DNA from: Limnochordaceae bacterium
GTDB lineage: Bacteria > Bacillota > Limnochordia > Limnochordales > DUMU01
Length of the DNA: 64,000 bases
Assembly (NCBI GenBank): GCA_014896305.1
Contig: JADBKQ010000010.1
Span: forward strand, 1 to 64,000
Direction of reading: 5' to 3'
Under the pieces are notes generated by a model that did not search any database, had not been told where the DNA came from, and was given only the letters and a program-made list of their open reading frames with translations. Position numbers and translations under genes: made by a program. Below, piece after piece: positions 1 to 9,703 of this stretch. How positions within the stretch are numbered: position 1 is the stretch's first letter; every line of letters starts with the position of its first letter.

Positions 1-76
1 TCCACCGCCACCCCCAGCCACCGTTTGACTGGTTCGGACGACGCAACCAGGCACCCATCGGTGTCCTTGAATCCCG

Positions 77-334
77 GTGGGCAGGGAGATTGTGGCGGCG
101 CTACCGCCGGCGGCCATGGCCTTGGCCTGCCTGGTGGCCGTGACGGAGTACGGCGGCAAGCAGCTGTGGGAAGGGATTCTCGTCCTGCCCCACGCCCGCC
201 GGCCGCTCCGGACTGGCTGGACAGCATATGTGGCGTTTCGCCTGGCCACCTGGCTGCTGTACGGTACGTCGCTGGGCTGGCTGCGACTCCTTCACGACAT
301 ACATGAGCGCAGGTTCAGGTCGATGGTGAAATGA
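77..334 (+). CDS. Unrecognised small ORF, possibly a fragment
   Basis: An 85-codon frame starting with ATG. The product has two moderately hydrophobic stretches (roughly residues 8-22 and 48-68) and a basic end, so it could be a small membrane protein or the decayed tail of a larger gene. A second frame entering from the left edge ends within it, which is compatible with a frameshifted remnant. I recognise no family. It lies beside degenerate repeats that look mobile-element-derived, so it may be non-functional. The call is weak. Confidence 0.22.
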   Translation: MGREIVAALPPAAMALACLVAVTEYGGKQLWEGILVLPHARRPLRTGWTAYVAFRLATWLLYGTSLGWLRLLHDIHERRFRSMVK

Positions 335-357
335 CGACTGCCGTGGCCGCAGGCCGT

Positions 358-463
358 GGGCCAGGCGTCAATTTGGAGGAAGCTAGGGCGGAATTCTGGG
401 TCGGCAAATACGAAGCCGTTACAAGGGCCAAGCGTCAATTTGGAGGAAGCCAAGGTAGGGCGG
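358..463. repeat. Two copies of a ~26-bp direct repeat
   Basis: Copies begin at 358 and 425. They share GGGCCA(G/A), then GCGTCAATTTGGAGGAAGC, followed by a less conserved AGGGCGG-like end. The spacing is 67 bp. With only two copies this is not a CRISPR array. Closely spaced imperfect repeats of this sort occur at the ends of IS21-type elements, but no transposase gene is visible here. Confidence 0.6.
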
Positions 464-608
464 CCCCTTCTGACCGACGTCCCGGCGATGCCCCCTTCCC
501 TTGGTTCACGCGGCCACCCGCCAATAACGGCGTCACCAAGCTTGCAACCAGGTCCAACAAGCGCCAGATGTGATCACCACGAACGGCTGCTTCAGCAACG
601 CGGAGGGG

Positions 609-1175
609 GGCAATAATATTACCACCTTTCCGGCGCGCCAAGTGGAAACAAAATGACCCTATTCCCTTCCCCTGCCTCGCCTCTCATCAAAATCCCTGCT
701 ACAGCGTCCTCGCCTTCTAGCTGCTCGAACGATATGCCCAGCTACAGGCTCTGCCAGATATCTCCGCGTAAACCTCAGTCTCACCTTTCTCCCCACCGCT
801 CTTGGGCCTCAGACATTCCTCCAGCTCAGCCCCGGTCACGGACAGCCCCTCTCCCCTGGCGAAAGGATAAGGTCATTATATTTCCACCTTTGGTCTTTTT
901 GGTGCGGTAACTATATTTCCCCCTGGGATTTTTGACACTGTCGAATCGTCAGGAGCCTAGTCTCCTTGGGAGAGCGCTGAATTAACCGGCGCTCAGCCGT
1001 CGGGACACTCGAAGAAGCCCATGACTACAGCATCCAGCGAATACCACTCGGCCTAATGGGCCGTTTTTTAAGCGCTCTCCTTGGTGGGAACTATAGTACC
1101 CCCTCGGATTTTCGACACCGTCGAATGGTCAGGAGCCCAGTCTCCTTGGTGCGGTAACTATATACCCCCTGGGAT
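609..1175. repeat. Degenerate family of 28-70-bp repeats
   Basis: A long unit at 901-969 (beginning GGTGCGGTAACTATATTTCC) recurs at 1083-1149 with about 85% identity. Its first 28 bases recur again at 1148-1175. Looser relatives occur at 871-900 and 609-632, and an inverted relative at about 641-657 (GTGGAAACAAAATGACC, against the complement of 871-887). The intervening DNA (335-1191) has no credible gene. Inference: worn terminal repeats of an IS21-like or other mobile element. Confidence 0.55.
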
Positions 1176-1191
1176 GCCTGCCATGCCGACT

Positions 1192-1228
1192 CGCCCGCCT
1201 GTGATGGCCGAGCCGTCACAGGCGGGCG
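1192..1228 (-). terminator. Strong GC hairpin after yacL, no U-tract
   Basis: A perfect 13-bp inverted repeat (CGCCCGCCTGTGA / TCACAGGCGGGCG) with an 11-nt loop lies 12 nt past the yacL stop. No T-run follows on either strand, so if it terminates it does so without the classical U-tract. Confidence 0.55.
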
Positions 1229-1239
1229 TGGTCCGACCG

Positions 1240-2742
1240 CTAGGCGTTGCTGGCTTGCCCTACCTTCTCCACCTGGCCCTTGGGCCTGGCAAAGATCATC
1301 CGCCCGGCCGAGGTCTGCAACACGCTGGTCACCAGCACTGTAACCAGGTGGCCCACGTACTCCCGGCCACCGTCAATCACGATCATCGTACCGTCGTCCA
1401 GATACCCTACTCCCTGGCCTTGCTCCTTGCCATCCCGCAGCACCCGCACCTCCATCTCTTCCCCAGGCAACACCACCGGTTTGACGGCGTTGGCCAGGTC
1501 GTTGAGGTTTAAAACCCCGACACCGTGCAGGCGGGCTACCTTGTTGAGGTTGTAGTCGTTCGTCACCACCCGTGCCCTCAGATGCCGCGCCAGCCGGACC
1601 AAAGTCAGATCCACATCCCCGTTATCTGCCAGAACATCCTCCAGGATCACGACCTCCGTCGGCAGGTCCTTGCGCATCTGTCCCAGCAGGTCCAGCCCAC
1701 GCCGCCCCCGGTTCCGCTTGAGTACATCGGCAGAATCCGCCAACCGCTGCAGCTCCGCGATGACGAAGCCCGGTACCACCAGCGGACCCTCGAGAAATCC
1801 AGTAGCCGCCACATCAGCAATCCGGCCGTCAATGATGGCGCTTGTGTCCAACAGCTTGGGAATGCCCGAGTAGACCGGTTGTCCTGTCGGCTCGCTCGCT
1901 CCAGCCACTCCGATTGTGCCGCCCATCCTGGCCGCGCCAGCGGCACCCGTCATACTGGCCGTACCGACCCTGTCCCCCGCACCGGCACCGCCAGCCCCAG
2001 CAACACCAGGCCCGACGTTAAGGCTGGCTGGACTCCGGCTTGACGCCGGTTTCGTGACCGCCGGGGCCTGGGCCTCCGCGGTCCCCTCCCCAGATGTAGA
2101 AGCCATCCCGCTTTCTGCCATCCCGTCCGCCATCGCCCCTGCTGGGGCTGCCCTCCCTCCGGATACCGTCACCACTCCTGACGCCGTCGTCACCCCCGGC
2201 GTCGTCGCCACGACCCCCACTGTGCCGGCTGTGACCATCGGCCCTTCTATCGCCGCTCGTCCTGCTTCCTCCCCCGCTCCCCCTGCCACTACCTGCTTAC
2301 GAACCCCGTAATGAGCCCATAGCGGCAGCCACTCGTCCTTCTTACGCAAGGCAACCATTACTCCCAAGTAGCCGAACAGAAGCGTGATGGCCAGACGCAA
2401 ACAGGCTCCGACCCACGGAATAGGAGGCACGGCAACCGTCAGCAACACAGCGACCAGCAATCCAGCGACCAGCCCTGTTAGCCCGAACACAATGTCCCCT
2501 GCCGGAACCCTTTGCACCCACGAAAGCCACTGTCGCACCCCGCTGGTGAACTGCCGCACGAGCCACGGAAGGAGGACTACGGCCACACCGGCTCCGATGA
2601 AAGCGGCCAGCACCTGTGAACGCCAATTGGCCCAGCCGAGTTGGACCAGCCAGCGGTTCCCCACCGTGGCGAGACCCGCACCCCAGTAACCCGCAGCCGC
2701 ACCAACCAACAGTGAGGCGACCCGCATCCAGCGTTCCCTCAC
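1240..2742 (-). CDS. yacL: PIN/TRAM-domain membrane protein, YacL type
   Basis: A 500-residue membrane protein of the YacL family, found next to the clp/radA/disA region in many Firmicutes. Hydrophobic segments fill about residues 10-130. A PIN nuclease-like domain starts near residue 296 ([12 protein letters not shown], acidic residues and TNDYNL downstream) and is followed by a C-terminal TRAM domain (about 410-490). The GTG start is preceded by GGAGGTGA at good spacing. Between the membrane part and the PIN domain there is a roughly 140-residue Ala/Gly/Thr/Ser-rich linker (residues about 152-292) that is very short in typical homologues. Function in RNA metabolism is inferred from the domains; no substrate is established. 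Confidence 0.88.
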   Translation of the reverse strand: MRERWMRVASLLVGAAAGYWGAGLATVGNRWLVQLGWANWRSQVLAAFIGAGVAVVLLPWLVRQFTSGVRQWLSWVQRVPAGDIVFGLTGLVAGLLVAVLLTVAVPPIPWVGACLRLAITLLFGYLGVMVALRKKDEWLPLWAHYGVRKQVVAGGAGEEAGRAAIEGPMVTAGTVGVVATTPGVTTASGVVTVSGGRAAPAGAMADGMAESGMASTSGEGTAEAQAPAVTKPASSRSPASLNVGPGVAGAGGAGAGDRVGTASMTGAAGAARMGGTIGVAGASEPTGQPVYSGIPKLLDTSAIIDGRIADVAATGFLEGPLVVPGFVIAELQRLADSADVLKRNRGRRGLDLLGQMRKDLPTEVVILEDVLADNGDVDLTLVRLARHLRARVVTNDYNLNKVARLHGVGVLNLNDLANAVKPVVLPGEEMEVRVLRDGKEQGQGVGYLDDGTMIVIDGGREYVGHLVTVLVTSVLQTSAGRMIFARPKGQVEKVGQASNA

Positions 2743-3086
2743 GAACCGCTCACCTCCAAGATCATTCTGCTGCTGCTGGGCTAGTCTCTCCCTGGTCCGA
2801 CATCCTTATCCCACCGGACGCCCTCCTTGCTGAATGAAAAGAGCGTCTGGTAATGTGGGTATTCCGCTTGACGGCTGCCGGCGAAGGTGCCTGCCTTCGT
2901 CCATTGGTGGCGTTGCGTGCCCCTCTCCAGCTCAGCTAGGGTCGCCACATACCGCGGCAGGCCGAGCTGGGACGCAGAGCCCGGACCAGACCGCCCCACA
3001 ACGACGTCCGGCCTGGCCCAGACGCGCCAAGAGGCGACCGGGCCCACGCGTCCCGTCGCCTCTTGCGATTGATGGCTATCCCTACT
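2743..3086. other. Intergenic region between carD and yacL
   Basis: About 344 bp without a convincing gene. It holds the carD downstream hairpin (3028-3065) and the yacL ribosome site (GGAGGTGA just upstream of 2742). I see no clear promoter for yacL here. Confidence 0.6.
3028..3065 (-). terminator. Strong hairpin after carD, no U-tract
   Basis: An 11-bp perfect inverted repeat, CAAGAGGCGAC / GTCGCCTCTTG, with an inner GGG/CCC pairing, 21 nt beyond the carD stop. No T-run follows in the direction of transcription. Confidence 0.6.
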
Positions 3087-3563
3087 TCAGCCCAGGCAAT
3101 GCTCGAGCTCTGTCGCCACTTCCTCTTCGGTTGCGTCCTGGGCTAGAGCCAACTCGCTCAAGAGGATCTGACGAGCGCTCTCCAACATCCTCTTCTCCCC
3201 GGTCGAGAGCCCCTTCTCCCGGTCTCGTTCAGCAAGGTTTTTAACCACTTGGGCTACCTCAAAAATGTCCCCGCTGCGAATCTTCTCCAAGTTAGCCCGA
3301 TAGCGACGGTTCCAGTTGCTTGACATGCCTGTCGTGTTGCCCTTCAGGATATCGAGCACCTGATCAACACTACTGCGATCGATCACCTGCCGCAGGCCCA
3401 CTGCTTCTGCTGAATCCATTGGGATGAGTACTTTTAGCTCACCAACAGGTAGTCTCATCACATAATAACGGTGTTTTTCATGAAGGACCTCTTTCTCCTG
3501 AATGTCTTCGATGATTCCGGCCCCGTGCATCGGATGAACCACTTTGTCACCTATCTTAAACAT
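3087..3563 (-). CDS. carD: CarD/CdnL-family transcription regulator
   Basis: A 158-residue RNA-polymerase-binding protein of the CarD/CdnL family, which stabilises open promoter complexes. The N-terminal Tudor-like RNAP interaction domain begins MFKIGDKVVHPMHGAG, as in most homologues. The C-terminal helical part contains NWNRRYRANLEKI. The ATG is preceded by GGAGG at 7 nt. It has its own sigma-A-like promoter and a palindrome overlapping the transcription start. It sits between yacL and disA, a position shared with many clostridia. Confidence 0.93.
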   Translation of the reverse strand: MFKIGDKVVHPMHGAGIIEDIQEKEVLHEKHRYYVMRLPVGELKVLIPMDSAEAVGLRQVIDRSSVDQVLDILKGNTTGMSSNWNRRYRANLEKIRSGDIFEVAQVVKNLAERDREKGLSTGEKRMLESARQILLSELALAQDATEEEVATELEHCLG

Positions 3564-3593
3564 CGAAGAACCTCCAGTGAGGCCGCACTGCCA

Positions 3594-3615
3594 AATAGGA
3601 ATTTCTATTCCTATT
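3594..3615. promoter_or_regulatory. Palindromic candidate operator at carD promoter
   Basis: A perfect 9-bp inverted repeat, AATAGGAAT / ATTCCTATT with a 4-nt TTCT centre. It overlaps the carD -10 hexamer (3613-3618) and the expected start of transcription, a typical position for a repressor site. The cognate regulator is unknown. Confidence 0.6.
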
Positions 3616-3641
3616 GTAACACGCTACCCTTCCCCTGTCAA
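3613..3641 (-). promoter_or_regulatory. Sigma-A-like promoter of carD
   Basis: TTGACA (3636-3641, minus strand), a 17-bp spacer and TACAAT (3613-3618). It is about 50 bp upstream of the carD start codon. Confidence 0.8.
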
Positions 3642-3662
3642 TTTTCTGACGGCTCTCCTGCC

Positions 3663-3692
3663 TTGACAGTCAGCCCTAATGCTGGCTATAAT
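3663..3692 (+). promoter_or_regulatory. Sigma-A-like promoter, rightward
   Basis: TTGACA (3663-3668), an 18-bp spacer and TATAAT (3687-3692). It reads into the gene at 3761 and is back-to-back with the carD promoter, the two -35 boxes lying only 21 bp apart. Confidence 0.82.
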
Positions 3693-3760
3693 CGGGCTAT
3701 CGGCCTCCTTTGATCTGGGACTCGATCGCTGGCCTCATGCGCTCGAAGGGGAGCGATATC

Positions 3761-4159
3761 ATGTCACGCCCTGAGTCGTCTCCGTTGCCAGCCCTCCAGG
3801 AAGCAGTTGCCAATAACCTCATTCGCCATCGCAGTATCCTGGATATCATCTCCAAACTCGATGAAACCAATGCAAAGGTGAATCGTTCCGTCGCACGATC
3901 GGTGACGCTGTGTGGATGTATCCAAGTGCATGCAGAAAAGCAACAGCTAGGCGAGAGCTTGCACCAGTGCCTGGAGTGCGCTAATTCCCATGTTCAGGGC
4001 GAGCTGTGCGAAGAGTGCACGGAGCAGTTGGAGCAAGAGTTGGGTAGGCACCTGTATTACTTGGCCGCCCTCTGCAATTCCCTGGGGGTCAGTTTGGATC
4101 AGGTGGTCCGCCAGGAATTAGAGCGTTTGTCAGCCCTGGGGCTTTTTACCCTAGCCTGA
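3761..4159 (+). CDS. Conserved clostridial protein of unknown function
   Basis: A 132-residue soluble protein. The ATG at 3761 is chosen because AAGGGGAG lies 7 nt upstream and a consensus promoter precedes it; the frame also runs further 5'. It has a conserved-looking NLIRHRSILDIISKLDE stretch, a CGC motif near residue 50 and two C-x2-C pairs (CLEC, CEEC) that suggest a metal site. The C-terminal helix ends SALGLFTLA. Similar proteins sit near disA/carD in Desulfotomaculum-like clostridia, and I recall them carrying a DUF1573 label, which I am not sure of. No function is assigned. Confidence 0.75.
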   Translation: MSRPESSPLPALQEAVANNLIRHRSILDIISKLDETNAKVNRSVARSVTLCGCIQVHAEKQQLGESLHQCLECANSHVQGELCEECTEQLEQELGRHLYYLAALCNSLGVSLDQVVRQELERLSALGLFTLA

Positions 4160-4208
4160 ACCTACCCCTTTTTCGAAGGAGCGAATTCCTCGACCGGCTC
4201 TCCTGTCG

Positions 4209-4229
4209 GCCGAGGGTTGTATCCTCGGC
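4209..4229. terminator. Possible bidirectional hairpin between convergent genes
   Basis: GCCGAGG / CCTCGGC, a 7-bp stem with a 7-nt loop, between the convergent genes ending at 4159 and 4320. No T-run follows on either side. The rest of 4160-4319 shows nothing else. Confidence 0.35.
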
Positions 4230-4319
4230 AAGGAATACTGCATGGGTAACGAGAGCCAGTTGCAGCCTGCGGGCAGTCAGGTGTCGGGTCCGATGTGATG
4301 CTCCGCGATGGACAGCTCC

Positions 4320-5396
4320 CTACAAGTGCCGTTCTAACATGGCCTGCTCATGGAGTCGGCGCAAGCCGTCCTTGATGGCTTTGGCCCGCACCTCGCCAAT
4401 CCCGTCGACTTCGTCCAGCTGTTCTACACTGGCAGAAAGGGTCTGGGGCAACTGGACGAACTTCCGTACGAGGTTGTCAATGACCGGCATCGGCAGCCGG
4501 GGAATCTTGCTCAGCAGACGGTAGCCCCGCGGGGTGAGCGGCCGGTCCAGGTCAACGTTGGCAGCGGTGTATCCCAGTAGCCGAGCTAGCTTCAGCAGGT
4601 CCACCAGTTCCTCGGCACTCAGGGCATCGACTTGTTGCTGGACTTGCTCGGGCGTCCGGTCTCCTTCAATGATGCAGTAATCGCGGATGACCAAGCGAGC
4701 TTCCATCAGCACGTCTCCGAGCGTCTCTTCTTTTTGTAATTGAATGAGATGGCCTTCTGTTCCTAGCTGTGCAATGTACCGGTCGATCTCCCGGACGATC
4801 TTCGCCACCATGCCGGCCCGAGAGATCACGGTGAGCACGTCCCCCAATGAGGCCAGGTTTTCAAACTCCAATGCGTTCAGGTTCGTCAGCGATTGATCCA
4901 ACGCAATCCGAAACTTTTCCAGAGTTTGTAAAGCCTGGTTCGCCTTGGTCAGAAGGAGGCTGGTCTCAGGCAGCAGGTATTTCCAGTTCCCCTGGTATAG
5001 CGTGATCACATTACGCCGCTGCGAAATGGAGATGACGAGCTGGCCCGTCTGCCGGGCAACTCGTTCTGCCGTGCGATGGCGTGTACCGGTCTCATCCGTC
5101 GGGATCATCGGGTCAGGCTGGAGCTGGGTGTTGGCGAACAATATCTTTTTGGCATCGGAACTGAGCACGATGGCGCCGTCCATTTTGGCCAGCTCGTATA
5201 AGGCCTGGGGGGTCAGATCGGCGTCGATCCGAAAGCCGCCGTCCACTAGCTCCAAAACCTCGGGGCTATCCCCGATGACGATGAGAGCGCCGGTGCGGGC
5301 TCGCAACACGTTTTCCAATCCCTCATACAGGACGGTACCCGGCGCCACCAGCCGCAACGCCCGCAACAATGGATCCGTGTTCTTTTCGTCCGGCAT
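4320..5396 (-). CDS. disA: DisA diadenylate cyclase, DNA integrity scanner
   Basis: A 358-residue protein that makes c-di-AMP from two ATP and slows at branched DNA, signalling chromosome integrity. The N-terminal DAC domain (about 10-140) carries the signature KMDGAIVLS and GTRHRTAERVARQTGQ motifs. A helical linker follows, then a C-terminal RuvA-like helix-hairpin-helix domain ending near EVDGIGEVRAKAIKDGLRRL. Length matches the family. The ATG follows GAGGTGA. It is the last gene of the ctsR-mcsA-mcsB-clpC-radA-disA operon, 114 bp after radA. Confidence 0.96.
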   Translation of the reverse strand: MPDEKNTDPLLRALRLVAPGTVLYEGLENVLRARTGALIVIGDSPEVLELVDGGFRIDADLTPQALYELAKMDGAIVLSSDAKKILFANTQLQPDPMIPTDETGTRHRTAERVARQTGQLVISISQRRNVITLYQGNWKYLLPETSLLLTKANQALQTLEKFRIALDQSLTNLNALEFENLASLGDVLTVISRAGMVAKIVREIDRYIAQLGTEGHLIQLQKEETLGDVLMEARLVIRDYCIIEGDRTPEQVQQQVDALSAEELVDLLKLARLLGYTAANVDLDRPLTPRGYRLLSKIPRLPMPVIDNLVRKFVQLPQTLSASVEQLDEVDGIGEVRAKAIKDGLRRLHEQAMLERHL

Positions 5397-5510
5397 GCTT
5401 TCACCTCAGAAGCAGTCTACGGGGGTACAACCGTCGTCCCGGCGAGGCCCGGATACGCCTTACCGCCTGTGCTCCGCAGAAGGCTGCTGGTAGGCAGGAA
5501 CCAGATCCTC

Positions 5511-7127
5511 CTACCGCGTTATCCATGATAAGGCTTCATCCAAACGGCGAATCCCTACACAGTCTACATCGGCTCGCGCTGCCAGAAAGCGCAGGTTTCC
5601 GGTTGGCAACAAGCAACGGTGCAATCCGGCCCGGGCGGCCTCCGCCACACGCCGCTCCGCCTGATGAACACTGCGCACTTCGCCAGCCAATCCCACCTCG
5701 CCAGCTACCGCCAGGTCGTCCGGTACAGGAAGTCCCCGCAAACTGGATGCTACTGCCATGGCCACCGCCAGGTCCGCCGCCGGCTCGTCGACACTGATCC
5801 CACCGGCCACATTCACATAAACATCGAACGTCGCCAGAGCCAGCCCGGCCCGCTTCTCCAGCACGGCCAGCACCATGGAGACACGACGAGCATCGATGCC
5901 GCTGATGAGCCGGCGCGGGGTACCTCCAAAGGGAGCGGTGGTTGCAAGGGCTTGTACCTCCACCAGAAGGGGGCGCTGACCATCCATAGCTGCCAGCACC
6001 ACGGAACCGGGTACCTGATGCGGCCGTTCCGCCAAAAAGCTGGCCGATGGGTCGCTGACCGGCTTCAGTCCTTGCTCTACCATCTCAAAGATGCCCAGTT
6101 CTTGCGTGGATCCGAAACGATTCTTGTGAGCTCGGAGCGTGCGGTAGGCAGACCGATCATCACCCTCAAAGGATAGCACGACGTCCACAATGTGCTCCAC
6201 CAACTTGGGGCCGGCCAACAGGCCACTCTTGGTCACGTGGCCGACGAGGATCACAGCTGGCCCACCGCTCTTGGCGAGCGCCAGGAAATCGGTGGCAACT
6301 TGCCGGACTTGCGTGACACTGCCCGGAGCAGCCGGCACCTGAGGGTCAAACACCGTCTGCAGGGAGTCCACCAGCACGAGGTCGGGGTTGAGCTTGCCGA
6401 CCGCCTCAAAGACGAGCTCCAGCGACGTTTGGTTCATCAGAAAGAAGGTGGGGGCAGCGGTTCCCAGTCGCCGGGCCCTCGTTCCCACTTGACCAGCGGA
6501 TTCTTCCCCTGACACGTACAAGACACGCCTTCCCTGCTGAGCCAGGGCATTGCCTACCTGCAACAACAGGGTAGATTTGCCGACGCCTGGGGCACCGCCC
6601 AACAAGATCAGTGAGCCGGGCACAATCCCGCCCCCCAGCACCCGGTCCCATTCCCCGATCCCGGCCGGCCAATGCGGGTCCGCGGCGGCGATGCAAGCCG
6701 CCATGGTGACCGGCTGGGTGGGCGTTTCCAGGGCGGCCGCCGATATCTCGTCTGCAGCTAGCAAGCGGCTAAGAGGCGGCCGGGGCGCGCAGACGCCTCC
6801 AGCGGCATCAGGCCCCCCCTGGGCCCGGCTTGCAGCCATATCGGAAGAACCAGCGGGAGAGACCCCCCCGGCAGTGCCGGCAGAAGACGAAACCGCCGCC
6901 ACAGAAGGGCCGGCCGAAGACGCGGAGGAAGCAACGGCAGAGGCGGCAGCTGCCCGCCAGGAATCCAGCAACCTCACGGCAGGCTGAACTGCTACAGCTG
7001 CACCCCCCTCGTCCACCGGTACTTCCCGGAAGGTGTTCCAGCTGCCACAAGCGTAACAATGCCCCTGCCACTTGGCACTGACCGCTCCGCAGCTGCTACA
7101 GACGAAATGGGTTTTCGGCTTGGCCAC
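5511..7127 (-). CDS. radA: RadA (Sms) recombination ATPase
   Basis: A 538-residue DNA-repair ATPase helping branch migration in recombination. Start chosen at GTG 7127 because the protein then begins VAKPKTHFVCSSCG as in the family and CGGGAG precedes it; upstream in-frame codons overlap clpC. Features: zinc finger (CSSC...CYAC, residues 10-27), Walker A GGAPGVGKST (177-186), the RadA KNRFG motif, and a C-terminal Lon-protease-like domain. It is about 80 residues longer than usual because of an Ala/Ser/Gly-rich insert (residues about 57-115) between zinc finger and ATPase. It lies 31 bp downstream of clpC. Confidence 0.95.
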   Translation of the reverse strand: MAKPKTHFVCSSCGAVSAKWQGHCYACGSWNTFREVPVDEGGAAVAVQPAVRLLDSWRAAAASAVASSASSAGPSVAAVSSSAGTAGGVSPAGSSDMAASRAQGGPDAAGGVCAPRPPLSRLLAADEISAAALETPTQPVTMAACIAAADPHWPAGIGEWDRVLGGGIVPGSLILLGGAPGVGKSTLLLQVGNALAQQGRRVLYVSGEESAGQVGTRARRLGTAAPTFFLMNQTSLELVFEAVGKLNPDLVLVDSLQTVFDPQVPAAPGSVTQVRQVATDFLALAKSGGPAVILVGHVTKSGLLAGPKLVEHIVDVVLSFEGDDRSAYRTLRAHKNRFGSTQELGIFEMVEQGLKPVSDPSASFLAERPHQVPGSVVLAAMDGQRPLLVEVQALATTAPFGGTPRRLISGIDARRVSMVLAVLEKRAGLALATFDVYVNVAGGISVDEPAADLAVAMAVASSLRGLPVPDDLAVAGEVGLAGEVRSVHQAERRVAEAARAGLHRCLLPTGNLRFLAARADVDCVGIRRLDEALSWITR

Positions 7128-7158
7128 GCCGACTCCCGAATAGCGAAGGGGCGGGCCC

Positions 7159-9687
7159 TCAAGAGGGCACGCCCGATTTCGCCTCGGTCTCCTTCTTTTC
7201 CGCCGGCTCGGCCTTATCCACCACTGCGCTGGCAGGCGGCGCTGGCAGGCCTTCCGGGTTGTCGGCAAAGGCCAGCTCCTCTTTGCTTTTCACGCCCACA
7301 TAGATGGTGCTATTTTCCGGGAAGTGCCCCTCTAGCACCTCATCCGACAGTGGGTTTTCCAGGTACCGCTGGATGGCCCGACGAAGCGGCCTGGCTCCAT
7401 ACTCCTTGTCGAAGCCCTTGTCCACCAGGAACTCCTTGGCCTCCTCCGTCAGCACCAGATCGATATTGCGCTCCTTGAGTTCCTGCCGCACTTCCTTGAG
7501 CATGATGTCCACGATCTTCTTGATATCGTCACGCGTCAGCGAGTGGAAGACGATGATTTCGTCGATCCGGTTGAGGAACTCCGGCCGGAACGTTCGCCGC
7601 AATTCCTCCGTCACTTTGGACTTCATCTGTTCGTACGCTGAACGCTCATCCTCGTAACGACGGAAGCCGATGGACGTCTGCCGCTGGATCTCGTGCGCCC
7701 CCACGTTGCTGGTCATGATCAGCACCGTGTTGCGAAAGTCGACCGTACGACCCTGCGCGTCGGTCAAGCGCCCATCCTCGAGTACTTGCAGCAGAACGTT
7801 GAATACTTCGGGATGCGCCTTCTCCACCTCATCAAAGAGGACGACAGAGTATGGGTGGCGGCGCACTCGTTCCGTCAGCTGTCCGCCCTCTTCGTAGCCC
7901 ACATACCCAGGAGGTGCGCCCATCAGACGGGAGACCGTGTGCCGCTCCATGTATTCGGACATGTCGAGGCGAATCATGGCATCCTCGTCGCCAAACATGG
8001 CCTCGGCCAAAGCACGCGCCAGCTCACTCTTGCCCACGCCGGTTGGCCCCAGGAAGATGAAGGAACCAATCGGCCGCCTGGGGTTCTTGAGTCCGGCCCG
8101 TGCCCGCCGAATGGCCCGGGCGACGGCGCTAATCGCCTCATCCTGCCCAATCACGCGCTGGTGCAGGATCTCTTCCAGGTGGAGCAAGCGCTCCGTCTCC
8201 TCCTGGGCCAAACGCTGGACTGGAATCCCCGTCCAACCGGAGACGACCTCCGCGATATCCTCTTCGGTCACGACTCCCTCGGTGCGGCTACGGTTGTTCT
8301 TCCAGTCATCCCGTTTCTTGTTGAGCTCATCCTGGAGCTTCTGCTCCAGATCCCGCAGCTGAGCCGCCTTTTCGAACTCCTCATTCTTGATGGCCGACTC
8401 CTTCTCCACGCGGGCGTTCTCGATCCGCTCCTCCAGTTCCTTGAGCTCCGGGGGTGCGACCAACGCCTTCAGACGGACCTTCGAGGCTGCCTCATCCATC
8501 AAATCGATGGCCTTGTCTGGCAAGAACCGGTCCGACACGTACCGATCCGCCAACCGGGCCGCGGCTCTCAGCGCCTCGTCTGTGATTTTCACCCGGTGGT
8601 GCGCCTCGTAGCGGTCTCGCAGCCCTTCCAGGATTCGGACCGTGTCCTCGGCGCTCGGTTCCTCCACCATAATGGGCTGGAAGCGGCGCTCCAAAGCCGC
8701 GTCCTTCTCCACGTGCTTGCGGTACTCGTCGATGGTGGTCGCCCCGATGGCCTGCAACTCCCCGCGAGCCAGGGCCGGCTTGAGAATGTTGGAGGCGTCG
8801 ATGGCGCCTTCCGCCGCTCCGGCGCCGATGATCGTGTGCAACTCATCGATGAAGAGGATCACATCGCCCGAGGCACGGATCTCGTCCATCACCTTCTTGA
8901 GCCGCTCCTCGAACTCACCCCGGAACTTCGAACCGGCTACCAGGGCGCCCAAGTCCAGCGCCACCACCCGCTTGTTGAGGAGGGTCTCCGGCACATCGCC
9001 GGCCACGATCTTCTGCGCCAGTCCTTCCACGATAGCCGTCTTGCCGACCCCTGGTTCACCAATCAGCACGGGGTTGTTCTTCGTTCGCCGGGAGAGGACC
9101 TGGATCACCCGTTGGATCTCTTTCTCCCGCAGGATAACCGGATCGAGCTTGCCTTCCCGAGCCTGTTCGGTCAGATCACGTCCGTACTGGTCCAGGGTGG
9201 GAGTTTTACGGCCACGCCCCGTCGCTTTCGGACCGCTCACGACATTACCACCCAACAGCTCGATCACGGTACGGCGGACCTTCTCCACGTCCGCCCCCAT
9301 GTTTTTGAGAACCTGAGCCGCTACCCCCTCGCCCTCTCGAATCAGGCCCAGGAGAATGTGCTCAGTGCCAATATAGGTGTGGCCCAAGTTACGCGCCTCG
9401 TCAAAAGCGAGTTCCAAAACGCGCTTGGCCCGCGGCGTGAAGGTAGGCTGTCCGGTCGGTGGCGCCTCGCCCCGGCCGATCACCTTCTCTACTTCCATTC
9501 GCACCCGGTCCAGGCTAATTCCCATGGATTGAAGGGCTCGTGCGGCCACCCCATCGCCCTCGGCACACAGGCCCAACAGGATGTGTTCCGTTCCGACGAC
9601 GTTGTGACCAAGCCGGCGAGCCTCCTCCTGGGATAAGACCACAACTTTTTGTGCTCGTTCCGTGAACCGTCCAAACACCGCGGTCAC
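7159..9687 (-). CDS. clpC: ClpC AAA+ unfoldase
   Basis: An 842-residue class III Clp/Hsp100 ATPase that unfolds substrates for ClpP, including McsB-phosphorylated proteins. The N-terminal double Clp-N repeat begins [13 protein letters not shown]1 Walker A is [13 protein letters not shown]-bearing middle domain lies at about 420-455. D2 Walker A is GPTGVGKSE and the ClpP-family C-terminal domain follows. The Glu/Lys-rich tail extends slightly beyond typical length. The start could be GTG 9687 or GTG 9678; the second gives the usual N-terminus but a longer SD spacing. It lies 16 bp after mcsB, under CtsR control through the operon promoter. Confidence 0.97.
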   Translation of the reverse strand: MTAVFGRFTERAQKVVVLSQEEARRLGHNVVGTEHILLGLCAEGDGVAARALQSMGISLDRVRMEVEKVIGRGEAPPTGQPTFTPRAKRVLELAFDEARNLGHTYIGTEHILLGLIREGEGVAAQVLKNMGADVEKVRRTVIELLGGNVVSGPKATGRGRKTPTLDQYGRDLTEQAREGKLDPVILREKEIQRVIQVLSRRTKNNPVLIGEPGVGKTAIVEGLAQKIVAGDVPETLLNKRVVALDLGALVAGSKFRGEFEERLKKVMDEIRASGDVILFIDELHTIIGAGAAEGAIDASNILKPALARGELQAIGATTIDEYRKHVEKDAALERRFQPIMVEEPSAEDTVRILEGLRDRYEAHHRVKITDEALRAAARLADRYVSDRFLPDKAIDLMDEAASKVRLKALVAPPELKELEERIENARVEKESAIKNEEFEKAAQLRDLEQKLQDELNKKRDDWKNNRSRTEGVVTEEDIAEVVSGWTGIPVQRLAQEETERLLHLEEILHQRVIGQDEAISAVARAIRRARAGLKNPRRPIGSFIFLGPTGVGKSELARALAEAMFGDEDAMIRLDMSEYMERHTVSRLMGAPPGYVGYEEGGQLTERVRRHPYSVVLFDEVEKAHPEVFNVLLQVLEDGRLTDAQGRTVDFRNTVLIMTSNVGAHEIQRQTSIGFRRYEDERSAYEQMKSKVTEELRRTFRPEFLNRIDEIIVFHSLTRDDIKKIVDIMLKEVRQELKERNIDLVLTEEAKEFLVDKGFDKEYGARPLRRAIQRYLENPLSDEVLEGHFPENSTIYVGVKSKEELAFADNPEGLPAPPASAVVDKAEPAEKKETEAKSGVPS

Positions 9688-9703
9688 CGTCCTTCCGATT
9701 GTC

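Noticed and set aside
358-463. Possible minimal CRISPR array
   Set aside because: Only two imperfect copies, a spacer of about 40 bp that is itself partly similar, and no cas genes nearby.
2781-3047. 88-codon leftward ORF between carD and yacL
   Set aside because: No family resemblance or SD, and it contains the carD downstream hairpin.
7693-9636. Long open frame antisense to clpC (about 650 codons)
   Set aside because: High GC and codon bias of the real clpC gene keep the opposite strand open; its translation has no family motifs and no ribosome site.
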